A stretch of DNA of 64,000 nucleotides. It comes from Bradyrhizobium diazoefficiens. GTDB taxonomy: Bacteria > Pseudomonadota > Alphaproteobacteria > Rhizobiales > Xanthobacteraceae. This document shows, in pieces, positions 10,517-19,075 of the stretch. Each line of letters opens with the position of its first letter. The stretch's first letter is position 1. The notes beneath the pieces are model-generated. The model saw only the letters and a program-made list of their open reading frames with translations. It had not been told where the DNA came from and searched no databases. The position numbers and the translations under genes are program-made. Where the stretch lies: contig NZ_CP067102.1 of assembly GCF_016616885.1 (NCBI RefSeq), forward strand, positions 1,144,501 through 1,208,500. The letters are read 5' to 3'.

Positions 10517-10544
10517 ATATGGGTGAGTCCAGACGGCGTTCAAG
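10517..10544 (-). promoter_or_regulatory. Sigma-32 (RpoH)-like promoter of hsp20
   Basis: On the minus strand CTTG (10541-10544) is followed after exactly 17 nt by CCCATAT (10517-10523), close to the alphaproteobacterial RpoH consensus CTTG-N17/18-CYTATNT. Transcription would start near 10508 and give a leader of about 110 nt. Confidence 0.55.
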
Positions 10545-10632
10545 AGGGCGGTGACTCGCCCCTTTTCGGCGCTCCCACCCCTTGATTTGCAGCACTTGAT
10601 TCACAGCACTTGGCGCTCAAGCACTTCCACTC

Positions 10633-11580
10633 ATGACGCTGGTCTCGATTCCGTCCAATCCCGTTCCCGAAGACGTCGTCAGCGGCACCATCAAGACGCC
10701 TGACGGCGTCGAGCTGCGCTTTGCGCGCTGGGCGCCGCCGGCGAACCGCAAGGGCACCGTCTGCGTCTTCACCGGGCGCAGTGAGCAGATCGAGAAATAT
10801 TTCGAGACCGTGCGCGATTTGCGCGATCGCGGCTTTGCGGTGGCAATGTTCGACTGGCGTGGGCAGGGCCATTCCTCACGCCGGCTGCGCGATCCGCGCA
10901 AAGGCTATGTGCGCAACTTCGCCGACTACGAGATCGACGTCGAGACCTTCGTGCAGCAGGTGGTGCTGCCGGATTGTCCACCGCCGTTCTTCGCGCTGGC
11001 GCATTCCATGGGCGCCGCAGTGCTGCTGCGGTTGGCACATGCGCAAAAGCGTTGGTTCGACCGCATGGTGCTCTCCGCGCCAATGATCGACCTGCCCGGT
11101 CGCGCCACCTCGTTTCCGGTGCGGGCCTTGTTGAAGACGATGCGCATGCTGGGGCGAGGCGGCGGTTACGTTCCCGGCGGCAGCGACCATCTCACCGGGC
11201 TGTCGCCCTTCATCAACAATCCCCTGACCAGCGATCCCGTGCGCTATGCGCGCAACGCGGCGATCCTGGAGGAGGATCCGACGCTCGGCCTGGCGTCACC
11301 CACGGTCGCCTGGGCCGATACCGCCTTCCGCGCGATGCACGTCTTCAAGGGCATGAACTACCCATCAGAGATCCGCCAGCCGATCCTGATGCTGGCGGCC
11401 TCCAGCGACACCGTGGTGTCGACCGCGGCGATCGAGGAGTTCGCCTACCACTTGCGCGCCGGCTCCCACCTCGTCATCGCCGGCTCGAAGCACGAGATCC
11501 TGCAGGAGCAGGACCGCTACCGCTCCCAATTCTGGGCCGCGTTTGATGCGTTCGTGCCGGGTACGCCGCTGTTCAAGTGA
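10633..11580 (+). CDS. Alpha/beta hydrolase, lysophospholipase (PldB-like)
   Basis: 315 residues, no signal peptide. The N-terminal half carries MFDWRGQGHSSR, typical of the Hydrolase_4/monoacylglycerol-lipase group, followed by the nucleophile elbow AHSMGAAVLL. Catalytic Asp and His are likely in the segment AASSDTVV and in GSKHEIL. Such enzymes release fatty acids from lysophospholipids or monoacylglycerols; the actual substrate is not readable here. Divergent from hsp20 with 236 bp between, and convergent with the cytochrome gene, with a GC hairpin in the short gap. Confidence 0.85.
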   Translation: MTLVSIPSNPVPEDVVSGTIKTPDGVELRFARWAPPANRKGTVCVFTGRSEQIEKYFETVRDLRDRGFAVAMFDWRGQGHSSRRLRDPRKGYVRNFADYEIDVETFVQQVVLPDCPPPFFALAHSMGAAVLLRLAHAQKRWFDRMVLSAPMIDLPGRATSFPVRALLKTMRMLGRGGGYVPGGSDHLTGLSPFINNPLTSDPVRYARNAAILEEDPTLGLASPTVAWADTAFRAMHVFKGMNYPSEIRQPILMLAASSDTVVSTAAIEEFAYHLRAGSHLVIAGSKHEILQEQDRYRSQFWAAFDAFVPGTPLFK

Positions 11581-11599
11581 GGGGGCTGTGACGGTGCGC

Positions 11600-11625
11600 A
11601 CCTCGCCCCGCTTGCGGGGCGAGGT
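11600..11625. terminator. GC hairpin between convergent genes
   Basis: Perfect stem CCTCGCCCCGC/GCGGGGCGAGG with a TT centre, extended by one A-T pair. There is no T run, so it may be a weak terminator or a small interspersed palindrome. It lies between two converging genes. Confidence 0.5.
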
Positions 11626-11636
11626 GAGAAGGCGAG

Positions 11637-14444
11637 CTACAGGGTCTTCAGATACTCGATCAGATCGTAGCGCTCTTGCTCTTTGAGCACGCGGCCGACG
11701 GTGCCGTCCTTGCCGGGGCCCGGCGTGCCATCGAACGAGTGGCCGGCATTGCTGTTGCCGACCATCTCGGTGCCATCAGACGCTCGCGTCGAGAAGCGCG
11801 ACTGTCCGGACTTGCAGCTCTCGCCGTCGACGACCGCGAAGCCGACCTGCTTCGGATCGTAGTCGCGACCGCCACCCATGCAGAACGATTTGGGGCGCTC
11901 GGCCGCGGGGCTCAGCATCCAGTAGAGCGAGGGCACCGATCCGTTGTGCAGGTAAGGCGCGGTGGCCCAGACGCCGTTGAGGGGGCGCGCGCGATACCAG
12001 GGCCCCGGCTCCTTCTCATCGGCCGGCTGCGGACCGGGATTCGGACAGTTCTTGCGCTCACCCCACCAGGCCTTCTGAACCTTCGGGTCGATCTTGGCAT
12101 CGTCCATCGCTTTGCGGCTGACGATGTCGACGAGCACCATCAGGCCGACGGAGTATGGCATGTCGGTCGAAGAGATATCCGGCAGATTGCAGCTCCACCA
12201 GGCATTGAGTTTCTGCGTGGGATCGAGCTTGAGAAAGCCGGGGACCTGAACCGTCCGCGTCGCCAGAATGCTGGCCTGAGCGGGATCGGTTCCCATGCCT
12301 TTGACGCTTTTCTGGACCTCGTTCAGGAATTTGTCGTTGCCGATGGTCTCCCAGCGCGACGAGGACCAGATGCTCTGGTCCGGAAATTCGGTGTCGAAGG
12401 CGGGATCGTTGACTGGTCCAAGATGGCATTCGGCGCAGATCTGCGCGTAGAGCTTACGGCCGTTCCTGACGCGGTCGCCATCGATCTTCCAGGCATCATC
12501 GCCGAAGATGTCCGACGGCCATTTCGGTGACGTCAGACCGGAGAGCTGCTTTTTCGGATAGGGCGCCGAGCCCTTCAGCAGATCCTCGATCCAGTTCAGA
12601 TTCTTGATGTCCATCGACGAGCGGAACAGCGCGTCCTTGGGCGTATTGTCGGACAAATTGAGCAGCGCGGTCACGCCCAGCGCTTCGCCGGCGTTGCGGA
12701 TCAGCGGTTGTTCGATGGAAGCGTCATATTGCGCGAATTTGAGCCAGGGCACGGTCCAGATCGGCGGGAAGCTGACCGGTGCGTCCTTGGCATGCAGATT
12801 CTTCTCGAAGCCGCCGAGGCCGCTGAGCGTCATGTCCTGGGAGAAGACCTGATTGCCGATGCGGTTGAGCGCGTCGAGACGGCCATAACCTTCCTCGGTG
12901 TCCTGCTGTTGCTCGTCCCGCTTCGTCTTCTCGTTGAACCTTGTCTTGCCGTCGATGATCTTCTTGTAGGTCTTCTCCCAGTCGACCAGGAACGTGCCGA
13001 TCGCACTCAGCTTCTGCTTCAGCACATCGCGATCGGCATCGCTGGCGGAGGGGCCGAGCACACGGTCGGCGAAGCGCGTGAAGCGACCCGGCACGAAGAG
13101 CGTGTAGGCGATCGACAGGCCGGTCGTGATCTCGAGCTTTCTCAGGTCGGTCATCGCCGGGCCGCCATCGAAGCGGATGTCAATGCCTTTGTAGTGGATC
13201 TGGCCGGTGTGGCAGGCGGCGCAGGTCAGGCCGATCCGGTCCTCGCCGATCTGGCCGGTCGCAGGATCGGGCACGCCGGTCATGCGCGCAAAGCCGACGG
13301 GCAGACCGTCGACGTTTTCAGCCTGGCTGCCCCAGTTAACCGGCGGGTCCCAGAGCCGCGCCGGCACCGGCTTCGTCTTGTCGTAGACGTTGGCATAGCC
13401 GAACCGGCGCAACGTGGCGTCGTCGGTGTTGATCGTCTGCGGGCTGGGGATGAAGCCGAAGCGCTGCAGATGGTCGCTGTCATGCAGCATCCCGGGCTTG
13501 GCGAAGAAATGAAGCCGCGGCTGCTCGAGCGCCATGAACCAGCTATAGGGCAGCGGGAAGGTGGCGGTGCCCTGGCTGGCGTGATGAAACCAGTGCCGGT
13601 CCTCCAGCGCCCAGTTTTGCTCGAGCCAGTACGCGGCCCGGGGCTCGACGTGCTCAGGCAATGGCGGCGTCACGAAGTCCCCGAGGATGCCGGGCAGCAT
13701 CGGCTGGAATTGATCGGGAAAGCGCAGCGCCACGACGCCAAAGACGAGGAGCGCGGCGACAAGACCGCCAGCAACGCGCAAGATGAGCGAGGGCGGAGTG
13801 ACCGGCTGGCTGACGACCCGCTGGGTGATCCGGTCAGGAAATTTGCGCTCGTTGAACAATGTCCTCACCTCGGCCACGCTGAGATAGCGGTCATCACCCT
13901 GACCCTTGCCCATGATCTTGAGGAGGACCGGCCATTCGAATTTCATCAGGATCGGGTAGTACCAGCGCGACTGATTGCCGGCGCGCTTGAGATTGTCGTC
14001 CATGAAGGTCTGGATTTGCGAGGCATTGAGCCCGGTCTCGGTGCCGCCATCGGGATCGGCATAGGTGCCGCCGAAACCGGCGAGCCGCGCGATCTCGTCT
14101 TCGTTGACGCGCCCGTCGACGCCGAGGATGCGCGAGCCGGCACCGAGCTTGTCGAGCGGGCCGCCGCGCAGTGCATTGAGCTGCGCGCCCCAGAAGATGC
14201 TTTGCAGGATGTGACAGGCGCCATTGGCGATGAGCGCAACGCCGCGGACCTGAACGCGGGCCGAGGCCTTCTTCAGCCCCGCCTCGCCGCTTGCATTCGC
14301 GATGGTCTGTGACAGCGTCCGGAGCGGGACGGTCCCGCCGTCGACAAGACCCTCGCCGACAAGGCCGCGCAGGAACGGGCAGGGATTGTTGGGCGAAACC
14401 TGGATCGAGGGGTCGAAGGGGGGCTTCGAGGGGCGGTCGTTCAT
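11637..14444 (-). CDS. Large di-haem c-type cytochrome, RoxA-like peroxidase family
   Basis: 935 residues, starting at the ATG at 14444 (AGGA upstream). Residues 1-215 appear cytoplasmic and contain a Cys-Pro motif, NPCPFLRGLV (Cys22), plus acidic loops resembling EF-hands (DGRVNEDEI). One membrane helix follows (about 218-240, LRVAGGLVAALLVFGVV). The rest is periplasmic with two haem c motifs, CAACH (Cys408) and CAECH (Cys670). The C-terminal part has the di-haem peroxidase/RoxA-like signature. Family members include rubber oxygenases and poorly characterised di-haem peroxidases; the substrate is unknown. The NPCP segment recalls the heme-thiolate loop of chloroperoxidases, which would make this a three-haem fusion; that is inference. 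Confidence 0.72.
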   Translation of the reverse strand: MNDRPSKPPFDPSIQVSPNNPCPFLRGLVGEGLVDGGTVPLRTLSQTIANASGEAGLKKASARVQVRGVALIANGACHILQSIFWGAQLNALRGGPLDKLGAGSRILGVDGRVNEDEIARLAGFGGTYADPDGGTETGLNASQIQTFMDDNLKRAGNQSRWYYPILMKFEWPVLLKIMGKGQGDDRYLSVAEVRTLFNERKFPDRITQRVVSQPVTPPSLILRVAGGLVAALLVFGVVALRFPDQFQPMLPGILGDFVTPPLPEHVEPRAAYWLEQNWALEDRHWFHHASQGTATFPLPYSWFMALEQPRLHFFAKPGMLHDSDHLQRFGFIPSPQTINTDDATLRRFGYANVYDKTKPVPARLWDPPVNWGSQAENVDGLPVGFARMTGVPDPATGQIGEDRIGLTCAACHTGQIHYKGIDIRFDGGPAMTDLRKLEITTGLSIAYTLFVPGRFTRFADRVLGPSASDADRDVLKQKLSAIGTFLVDWEKTYKKIIDGKTRFNEKTKRDEQQQDTEEGYGRLDALNRIGNQVFSQDMTLSGLGGFEKNLHAKDAPVSFPPIWTVPWLKFAQYDASIEQPLIRNAGEALGVTALLNLSDNTPKDALFRSSMDIKNLNWIEDLLKGSAPYPKKQLSGLTSPKWPSDIFGDDAWKIDGDRVRNGRKLYAQICAECHLGPVNDPAFDTEFPDQSIWSSSRWETIGNDKFLNEVQKSVKGMGTDPAQASILATRTVQVPGFLKLDPTQKLNAWWSCNLPDISSTDMPYSVGLMVLVDIVSRKAMDDAKIDPKVQKAWWGERKNCPNPGPQPADEKEPGPWYRARPLNGVWATAPYLHNGSVPSLYWMLSPAAERPKSFCMGGGRDYDPKQVGFAVVDGESCKSGQSRFSTRASDGTEMVGNSNAGHSFDGTPGPGKDGTVGRVLKEQERYDLIEYLKTL

Positions 14445-14609
14445 GGCCCAAAATCCTGAAAACAGCGAATCGTGAAATGCAGACGCGCCGATCAAGCGCA
14501 GAAAGTCCTAACAAACAGACAGCAGGCTATACTACTTCAGCGTGTGGCGAAGTGTGGCTGAATTCACTCTTGTGTCAATAAAGCAGACGCGAGGAGCCGT
14601 GATCCGCCC

Positions 14610-16400
14610 TCAGGATTCGGCGGCGCGTTTGATGCCGCTCTGGACCAGAGTGAGCTTGGAGGCAGGCACGCCCGCCTTCAGCAGCCCCTCGCGATAATGC
14701 GCGATGTCCTCGGCCCGCTTCCAGTGAAAATTCCGCAAATGGCGGTCCACATTCAGGGTCGGGTAATTGCTCATCAGCACGTCCGTCGCCTCGGCCGCCT
14801 CGCCGGTCCGGCCCAATTGCGCCAGTGCCGCGGCGCGGATCGCCAGCGCCTGCATGTGGTTCGGATTGACGTAGAGCTGCTCGCGGGCCCACGACAGGGT
14901 CGCGTCATACTGGCGGACGAGATAGTGGCTGAAGGCGTTCAGCGCCGCCCATTGATAGCGCGGGTCGCTGTTGTCGCGCTGGGCGGCCATCGAGAACAGC
15001 TCGATCGCCTGGCGGTGCTCGCCGGTGACGAAATGACAGATGCCGAGCACGCCGCGCGCGCCCATGTCGTAGGGGTTGAGCGCGACCGCGCGCTTGGCGG
15101 CGTCCATCGCCGCCTCGTCATGGCCTTCCATCGCATGCGCCCAGGACAGGATCGAGAATGCGAACGACGAGCGCGGGTCGAGCCGCACGCTGGTTTCGGC
15201 GTGCTGCATCGCCTCGGCCCACATCTCGCGCGTGCCCTTGACCCAGCCGAACTGGATGCTCTGGATCTGGATCGTGGCCAGATAGGCATGCGCGATCGAC
15301 AGTTTGGGATCGAGCGTGATCGCCTCCCGGAACAGGTCGACGGCCGTGCTCAGATCTTCCTTGGTCTGCCGGTAGTAATGCGACAGGCCCTTCAGGAAGC
15401 GGTCCCAGGCGGTGATGTCGTTGGTGGGGCGCGCGGGCGCGGAGGCCTCGGCCCGGACGATCTCGGTGGCGATGGCCGCAGACAGATTGGTCGTGATCTC
15501 GTCCTGCATCGCGAAGAGGTCGCCGATATCGCGGTCGTAACGGCCGGTCCAGAGCTGCTCGCCCGTCTCCGGCGCGATCAACTCGGCGGTGACGCGGATC
15601 TTGGCGCCGGCGCGCCGCACCGAGCCCTGGATCAGATAGGTGGCGTCGATCTCGCGCGCGATCACGCGCGTGCTCGCGTTCTTGCCCTTGAAGGCGAAGG
15701 TCGAGTTGCGGCTCAGCACGCGGTAGAACGATTGCAGCGACAGCGCGTGGATCAGGTCCTCGGTCAGGCCGTCGGAGAAATATTCGTCCTGGGCGTCGCT
15801 GAGATTGGCGAAGGGCAGCACGCCGACGATCGCGGTGCGGTATTGCTGCGCCAGGGCCGGGGCATCCATGACCTGCGCGGCCTGCGCACCCTCCGGCGAC
15901 CAGGTGAAGACCCCGACCGGATCCTTGATGTTCTTGAAGCGGTGGTTGCCGGCGTCGACCAGCGGCACGGTGAGATGCTTGCTGGCCTCGCGGTAGGCCT
16001 TGGCCGAGATCGCAAACCCGCCGGGGCTTGCCACCGATTCGAGGCGGACGGCGATATTGACATCGTCGCCGAACACCTCGTCCTCGTCGGCGATGACGTC
16101 ACCCATATGAATGCCGAGCCGGAATTGCATGGCGCGGTCGGCGGGCAGATGATGATTGCGCTCCGCCATCAGCACCTGCATCGCGATCGCGGCCTCGGCG
16201 GCGCCGACGATGGAGGGGAATTCCAGCAGGAAGCCGTCGCCGGTGTTTTTGACGACGCGGCCGCCGTGATTGAGGATGATCGGATGGATCGCGCTGCGAT
16301 GGGCCTTGAAGGCGGCATGGGTGCCGGCCTCGTCGCTGCCCATCATCCGCGAATAGCCGGCGACATCTGCGCAGACGATGGCGGCCAGACGTCTTTCCAT
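14610..16400 (-). CDS. Class III adenylate/guanylate cyclase with TPR domain
   Basis: 596 residues from the ATG at 16400, giving MERRLAAIVCADVAGYSRMM, the stereotyped start of rhizobial CyaA-like cyclases. The catalytic domain covers residues 1-170 (metal-binding Asp in ADVAGYS, NTGDGFLLEF, and GDDVNIAVRLE). Next comes a TolB-like segment (about 190-320, VGVLPFANLSDAQDEYFSDG), then TPR repeats from about 330 to 560. It should make cAMP from ATP, with the TPRs as a partner-binding or regulatory part. No membrane helices are seen. Monocistronic, upstream of the cytochrome in the same direction with a gap of 165 bp. Confidence 0.9.
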   Translation of the reverse strand: MERRLAAIVCADVAGYSRMMGSDEAGTHAAFKAHRSAIHPIILNHGGRVVKNTGDGFLLEFPSIVGAAEAAIAMQVLMAERNHHLPADRAMQFRLGIHMGDVIADEDEVFGDDVNIAVRLESVASPGGFAISAKAYREASKHLTVPLVDAGNHRFKNIKDPVGVFTWSPEGAQAAQVMDAPALAQQYRTAIVGVLPFANLSDAQDEYFSDGLTEDLIHALSLQSFYRVLSRNSTFAFKGKNASTRVIAREIDATYLIQGSVRRAGAKIRVTAELIAPETGEQLWTGRYDRDIGDLFAMQDEITTNLSAAIATEIVRAEASAPARPTNDITAWDRFLKGLSHYYRQTKEDLSTAVDLFREAITLDPKLSIAHAYLATIQIQSIQFGWVKGTREMWAEAMQHAETSVRLDPRSSFAFSILSWAHAMEGHDEAAMDAAKRAVALNPYDMGARGVLGICHFVTGEHRQAIELFSMAAQRDNSDPRYQWAALNAFSHYLVRQYDATLSWAREQLYVNPNHMQALAIRAAALAQLGRTGEAAEATDVLMSNYPTLNVDRHLRNFHWKRAEDIAHYREGLLKAGVPASKLTLVQSGIKRAAES

Positions 16401-16596
16401 AATCCGGAGCTCCAAGGGATATGGGACCGGCCACGGCGTGGCAGTCGCCTCGAATCCTGCATTTCAAGAACCGTGCCTTTATAGAGCAGATGAGGCCGAG
16501 CGAAAGTATGATCCGCATTGCAAATTCGACGCAAATCCTAAGCATTCCCGGTGGTGGACGGCGGGGTGCGAACCGATTAAGGCCAGTCCCTTGAGA

Positions 16597-16612
16597 CCGC
16601 CCGGCCGGGCGG
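16597..16612. repeat. 16-bp perfect palindrome upstream of LysE gene
   Basis: CCGCCCGGCCGGGCGG is self-complementary and ends 16 bp before the start of the LysE-family gene, overlapping the region just upstream of its GGGAGGG ribosome site. It could be an operator or an attenuating hairpin; no function is established. Confidence 0.45.
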
Positions 16613-16628
16613 CGGGAGGGCCTTTCTC

Positions 16629-17261
16629 ATGCTGGGCATTCACGAAATCTGGCTCTTTATCCTATCGGGCGTGCTGCTCAACCTCACGCCGGGGCCGGAT
16701 ACGGTCTATGTGATCGGCCGCAGCATGCAGATGGGCTGGCGCGGCGGGGCGGCGGCGGCCTTCGGCATCAGTTGCGGCTGCTTTTTCCACGTCGCGGGCG
16801 CCGCGATCGGCCTTTCGGCGCTTTTGATGGCCTCGTCCACCGCGTTCTCGATCCTGAAGCTGGTCGGCGCAGCCTATCTCGTCCTGACCGGCCTCCAGAT
16901 GCTGTGGTCGCGGCCGCGGCTTGCGGCGGTCAAGGACGAGGCCGAGCGGAGCTCGCTGCGGCGGGTCTTCCTGCAGGGCGTCTTCACCAACGCGCTCAAT
17001 CCCAAGGTCGCGCTGTTCTTCCTGGCCTTCCTGCCTCAATTCGTCGCAGCCGATGCACCGCACAAGCCGCTCGCCTTCCTGACGCTCGGCCTGATCTTCA
17101 TCTTTACGGGCACGTTGTGGTGTCTGGTGCTGGCAGCGTTCGCGGCTGGGGCAGCCCACCGGCTGCGGCAGTCCGAGGGCGTGATCGCCCGGGTCAACCG
17201 CGCGCTCGGCGGTCTCTTCATCTATCTCGGCATCCGCGTCGCCATGCTGCAGACGCGGTAG
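16629..17261 (+). CDS. LysE/RhtB family amino-acid exporter
   Basis: 210 residues, the usual size. The hallmark N-terminal segment LTPGPDTVYVIGRSM and six hydrophobic helices (about residues 5-25, 40-65, 70-90, 115-135, 150-172, 185-205) identify a LysE superfamily translocator. The central ALNPKVALFFLAFLPQF motif is characteristic of the RhtB branch. These proteins export amino acids or homoserine lactones from the cytoplasm; specificity is not visible. GGGAGGG lies 8 nt before the ATG. Convergent with the TSUP gene and separated by a hairpin terminator. Confidence 0.9.
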   Translation: MLGIHEIWLFILSGVLLNLTPGPDTVYVIGRSMQMGWRGGAAAAFGISCGCFFHVAGAAIGLSALLMASSTAFSILKLVGAAYLVLTGLQMLWSRPRLAAVKDEAERSSLRRVFLQGVFTNALNPKVALFFLAFLPQFVAADAPHKPLAFLTLGLIFIFTGTLWCLVLAAFAAGAAHRLRQSEGVIARVNRALGGLFIYLGIRVAMLQTR

Positions 17262-17280
17262 CTCATCCGAACGGATGAGC
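17261..17280. terminator. Hairpin between convergent exporter genes
   Basis: GCTCATCCG and CGGATGAGC form a 9-bp perfect stem with a 2-nt centre directly after the LysE stop codon. There is no long T run. Confidence 0.6.
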
Positions 17281-17290
17281 GGATCTCGCC

Positions 17291-18043
17291 TCAGGCGAAT
17301 TCCTTCAGCAGCGCGCTGCCGGCGAGATAGACGCCGAGCAGGATCATCGCGACCAGGAACCAGCGGCGGAACGCTTCCGCCGGCATTTTCGCCCGCACCG
17401 TCTGGCCGATGAACATGCCGGCAAAGGCCATGGCCATGGCGACGGCGCCCGGCACGGCATTGGCCGGCGTCAGCAATCCGCCGGTAGTCAAGTTGAAGGC
17501 GAGCGCCAGCGTTGCGGTGGTGAAGAACACGCCGAGCGCCTGCACCAGCTCGTCCTTCTCCATCCCGATCGCCTGCATGAACGGCATCGAGGGGATCACC
17601 TGCACGCCTGTCGAGGCCGAGATCACGCCGGTGATCACGCCGACCACGCCGCCGACCCATTTCTCGTTCTCAGGTGCGACGTGGAACTTGAATTTGCTGA
17701 GGCCGATGATGGCGTAGATCACGAGCAGGATGCCGAGCACTACGGTGCCGTAGCGGGCATAGGGGCCGGTCAGCGCGCCGGCATTGAGCCAGCATCCGAT
17801 CACGGTGCCGATCATCAGCGGCCACAACCGCCTCAGGATGTCGCGCAAATGCGGGCCGACAAAAGTCTGCCAGACGTTGGTGACGATGGCGGGCACGATC
17901 ACGATCGCAATCGCGCGGCTGGGCGCCATGTTCACCGCGAGCAGGCCCATGGACACGGTCGGCAGGCCCAGCCCGACGACACCCTTGACGAATCCGGCGA
18001 CCAGGAAGACGGCGGCGACGAGAATGAGAAGCGGGTCGATCAT
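17291..18043 (-). CDS. TSUP family permease (TauE/SafE-like)
   Basis: 250 residues from the ATG at 18043. Glycine-rich repeated helices (FLVAGFVKGVVGLGLPTVSMG at the N-terminus, and GGVVGVITGVISASTGVQVIP at the start of the second half) are the twin signature of the sulfite/sulfonate exporter family. About eight membrane segments are evident. Family members export sulfite, sulfoacetate or related organic anions. The divergent neighbour is a LysR regulator and the 96-bp intergenic region contains a perfect LysR-type dyad, so expression is probably controlled by that regulator. The ribosome site is weak; an upstream TTG at 18079 is possible. Confidence 0.85.
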   Translation of the reverse strand: MIDPLLILVAAVFLVAGFVKGVVGLGLPTVSMGLLAVNMAPSRAIAIVIVPAIVTNVWQTFVGPHLRDILRRLWPLMIGTVIGCWLNAGALTGPYARYGTVVLGILLVIYAIIGLSKFKFHVAPENEKWVGGVVGVITGVISASTGVQVIPSMPFMQAIGMEKDELVQALGVFFTTATLALAFNLTTGGLLTPANAVPGAVAMAMAFAGMFIGQTVRAKMPAEAFRRWFLVAMILLGVYLAGSALLKEFA

Positions 18044-18097
18044 GACCCGCACATTGACCGAAGCCGCGCCTGGGCACAATCTGGAGGTTACGGAGAC

Positions 18098-18120
18098 AGC
18101 CTTCGCGGATAGCGAAGGCT
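18098..18120. promoter_or_regulatory. LysR-type operator (T-N11-A dyad)
   Basis: A perfect 9-bp inverted repeat, AGCCTTCGC-N5-GCGAAGGCT, lies 19 bp before the GTG of the LysR gene and 54 bp before the divergent permease. It contains a T-N11-A core (TTCGC-N5-GCGAA pattern), as LysR regulators usually bind. Confidence 0.65.
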
Positions 18121-18139
18121 AAGTTTGGAGGAAGCAACG

Positions 18140-19033
18140 GTGCGCTTCGATCTCGTCGATCTCCAGCTCTTCATTGCGGTCGCCGACCAGCGCAGCATCA
18201 CCCGCGGCGCGGAGCGCTCGCATCTGGCGCTGGCCTCGGCCAGCGCGCGGATCAAGGGGCTCGAGGATGCGCTCGGTGTTGCGCTACTCAAGCGCGGCCG
18301 ACGCGGCGTCGAGTTGACCGTGGCAGGCGAGAGCCTGCTCGATCATGCGAGGGTCGTGATCCACCAGGTCGAGGCGTTGCAGGGCGATCTCGCCGCTTAT
18401 GCCAGCGGCGTTCGTGCCAGCGTGCTGTTGCTTGCCAACACGTCGGGTCTGTCGGAGCATCTGCCGCGGGCGCTCGCAACCTTCCTGCGCGGGCATCCCG
18501 ACATCAACGTCGACGTCGAGGAGCGCGAGAGCGCCGATATCGCCACCGCGATTGCGAGCGGCGCCGCCGATCTCGGCTTTGCCGCGGAGCACGCGCTGCC
18601 CGACAGCATCGAACGTTTCTTGTTCAGCGAAGACCGGCTCACCTTGGTGGCTGCCCGCCGGAGCGAGTTCGGCAGCCGCCGCCAGATCGACTTTCAGGAG
18701 GTGACGGACTGCGATTTCGTCGGGCTTACGGCCTCGACCGCATTACAGGTTCATATATCGCGACATGCGGCGAAGCTCGGCGCGCGACTGCGCGTCCGTG
18801 CCCGCTTGCGCGATTTCGATGCGATCTGTCAGATGGTCGCTGCCGATGTCGGGCTCGCCGTTGTTCCCGAAACTGCGGCGAAGCGTTGCGCGCGATCGAT
18901 GCCGATCGTAGCGATCCGGATCCGCGATGGCTGGGCCAACCGCAGACTGACAATCTGCGCCCGCAGTTTCAAGGCGTTGCCGCGCCCTGCCAGGCAATTG
19001 GTGGATCATCTGCGCGCCGAGGTTCAGAGGTGA
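18140..19033 (+). CDS. LysR family transcriptional regulator
   Basis: 297 residues from the GTG at 18140, chosen because GGAGGA ends 7 nt before it. The N-terminal winged helix-turn-helix is clear (LQLFIAVADQRSITRGAERSH, then SARIKGLEDALGVALLKRGRRGVELT). The effector-binding domain occupies residues about 90-295. It is transcribed away from the TSUP permease and the pair shares a dyad operator, so it probably controls that permease and its own gene. The inducer is unknown. A bidirectional terminator follows. Confidence 0.92.
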   Translation: MRFDLVDLQLFIAVADQRSITRGAERSHLALASASARIKGLEDALGVALLKRGRRGVELTVAGESLLDHARVVIHQVEALQGDLAAYASGVRASVLLLANTSGLSEHLPRALATFLRGHPDINVDVEERESADIATAIASGAADLGFAAEHALPDSIERFLFSEDRLTLVAARRSEFGSRRQIDFQEVTDCDFVGLTASTALQVHISRHAAKLGARLRVRARLRDFDAICQMVAADVGLAVVPETAAKRCARSMPIVAIRIRDGWANRRLTICARSFKALPRPARQLVDHLRAEVQR

Positions 19034-19046
19034 GGCAAGTCGTTGA

Positions 19047-19071
19047 AAAGGCCACCCGGAAGGTGGCCTTT
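19047..19071. terminator. Bidirectional intrinsic terminator
   Basis: AAAGGCCACC and GGTGGCCTTT form a 10-bp stem with a 5-nt loop, between the converging LysR and dienelactone hydrolase genes. Confidence 0.88.
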
Positions 19072-19075
19072 CTGT

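Noticed and set aside
14697..16484. A + strand open frame of about 595 residues opposite the adenylate cyclase gene
   Set aside because: Antisense shadow of a gene with clear catalytic motifs.
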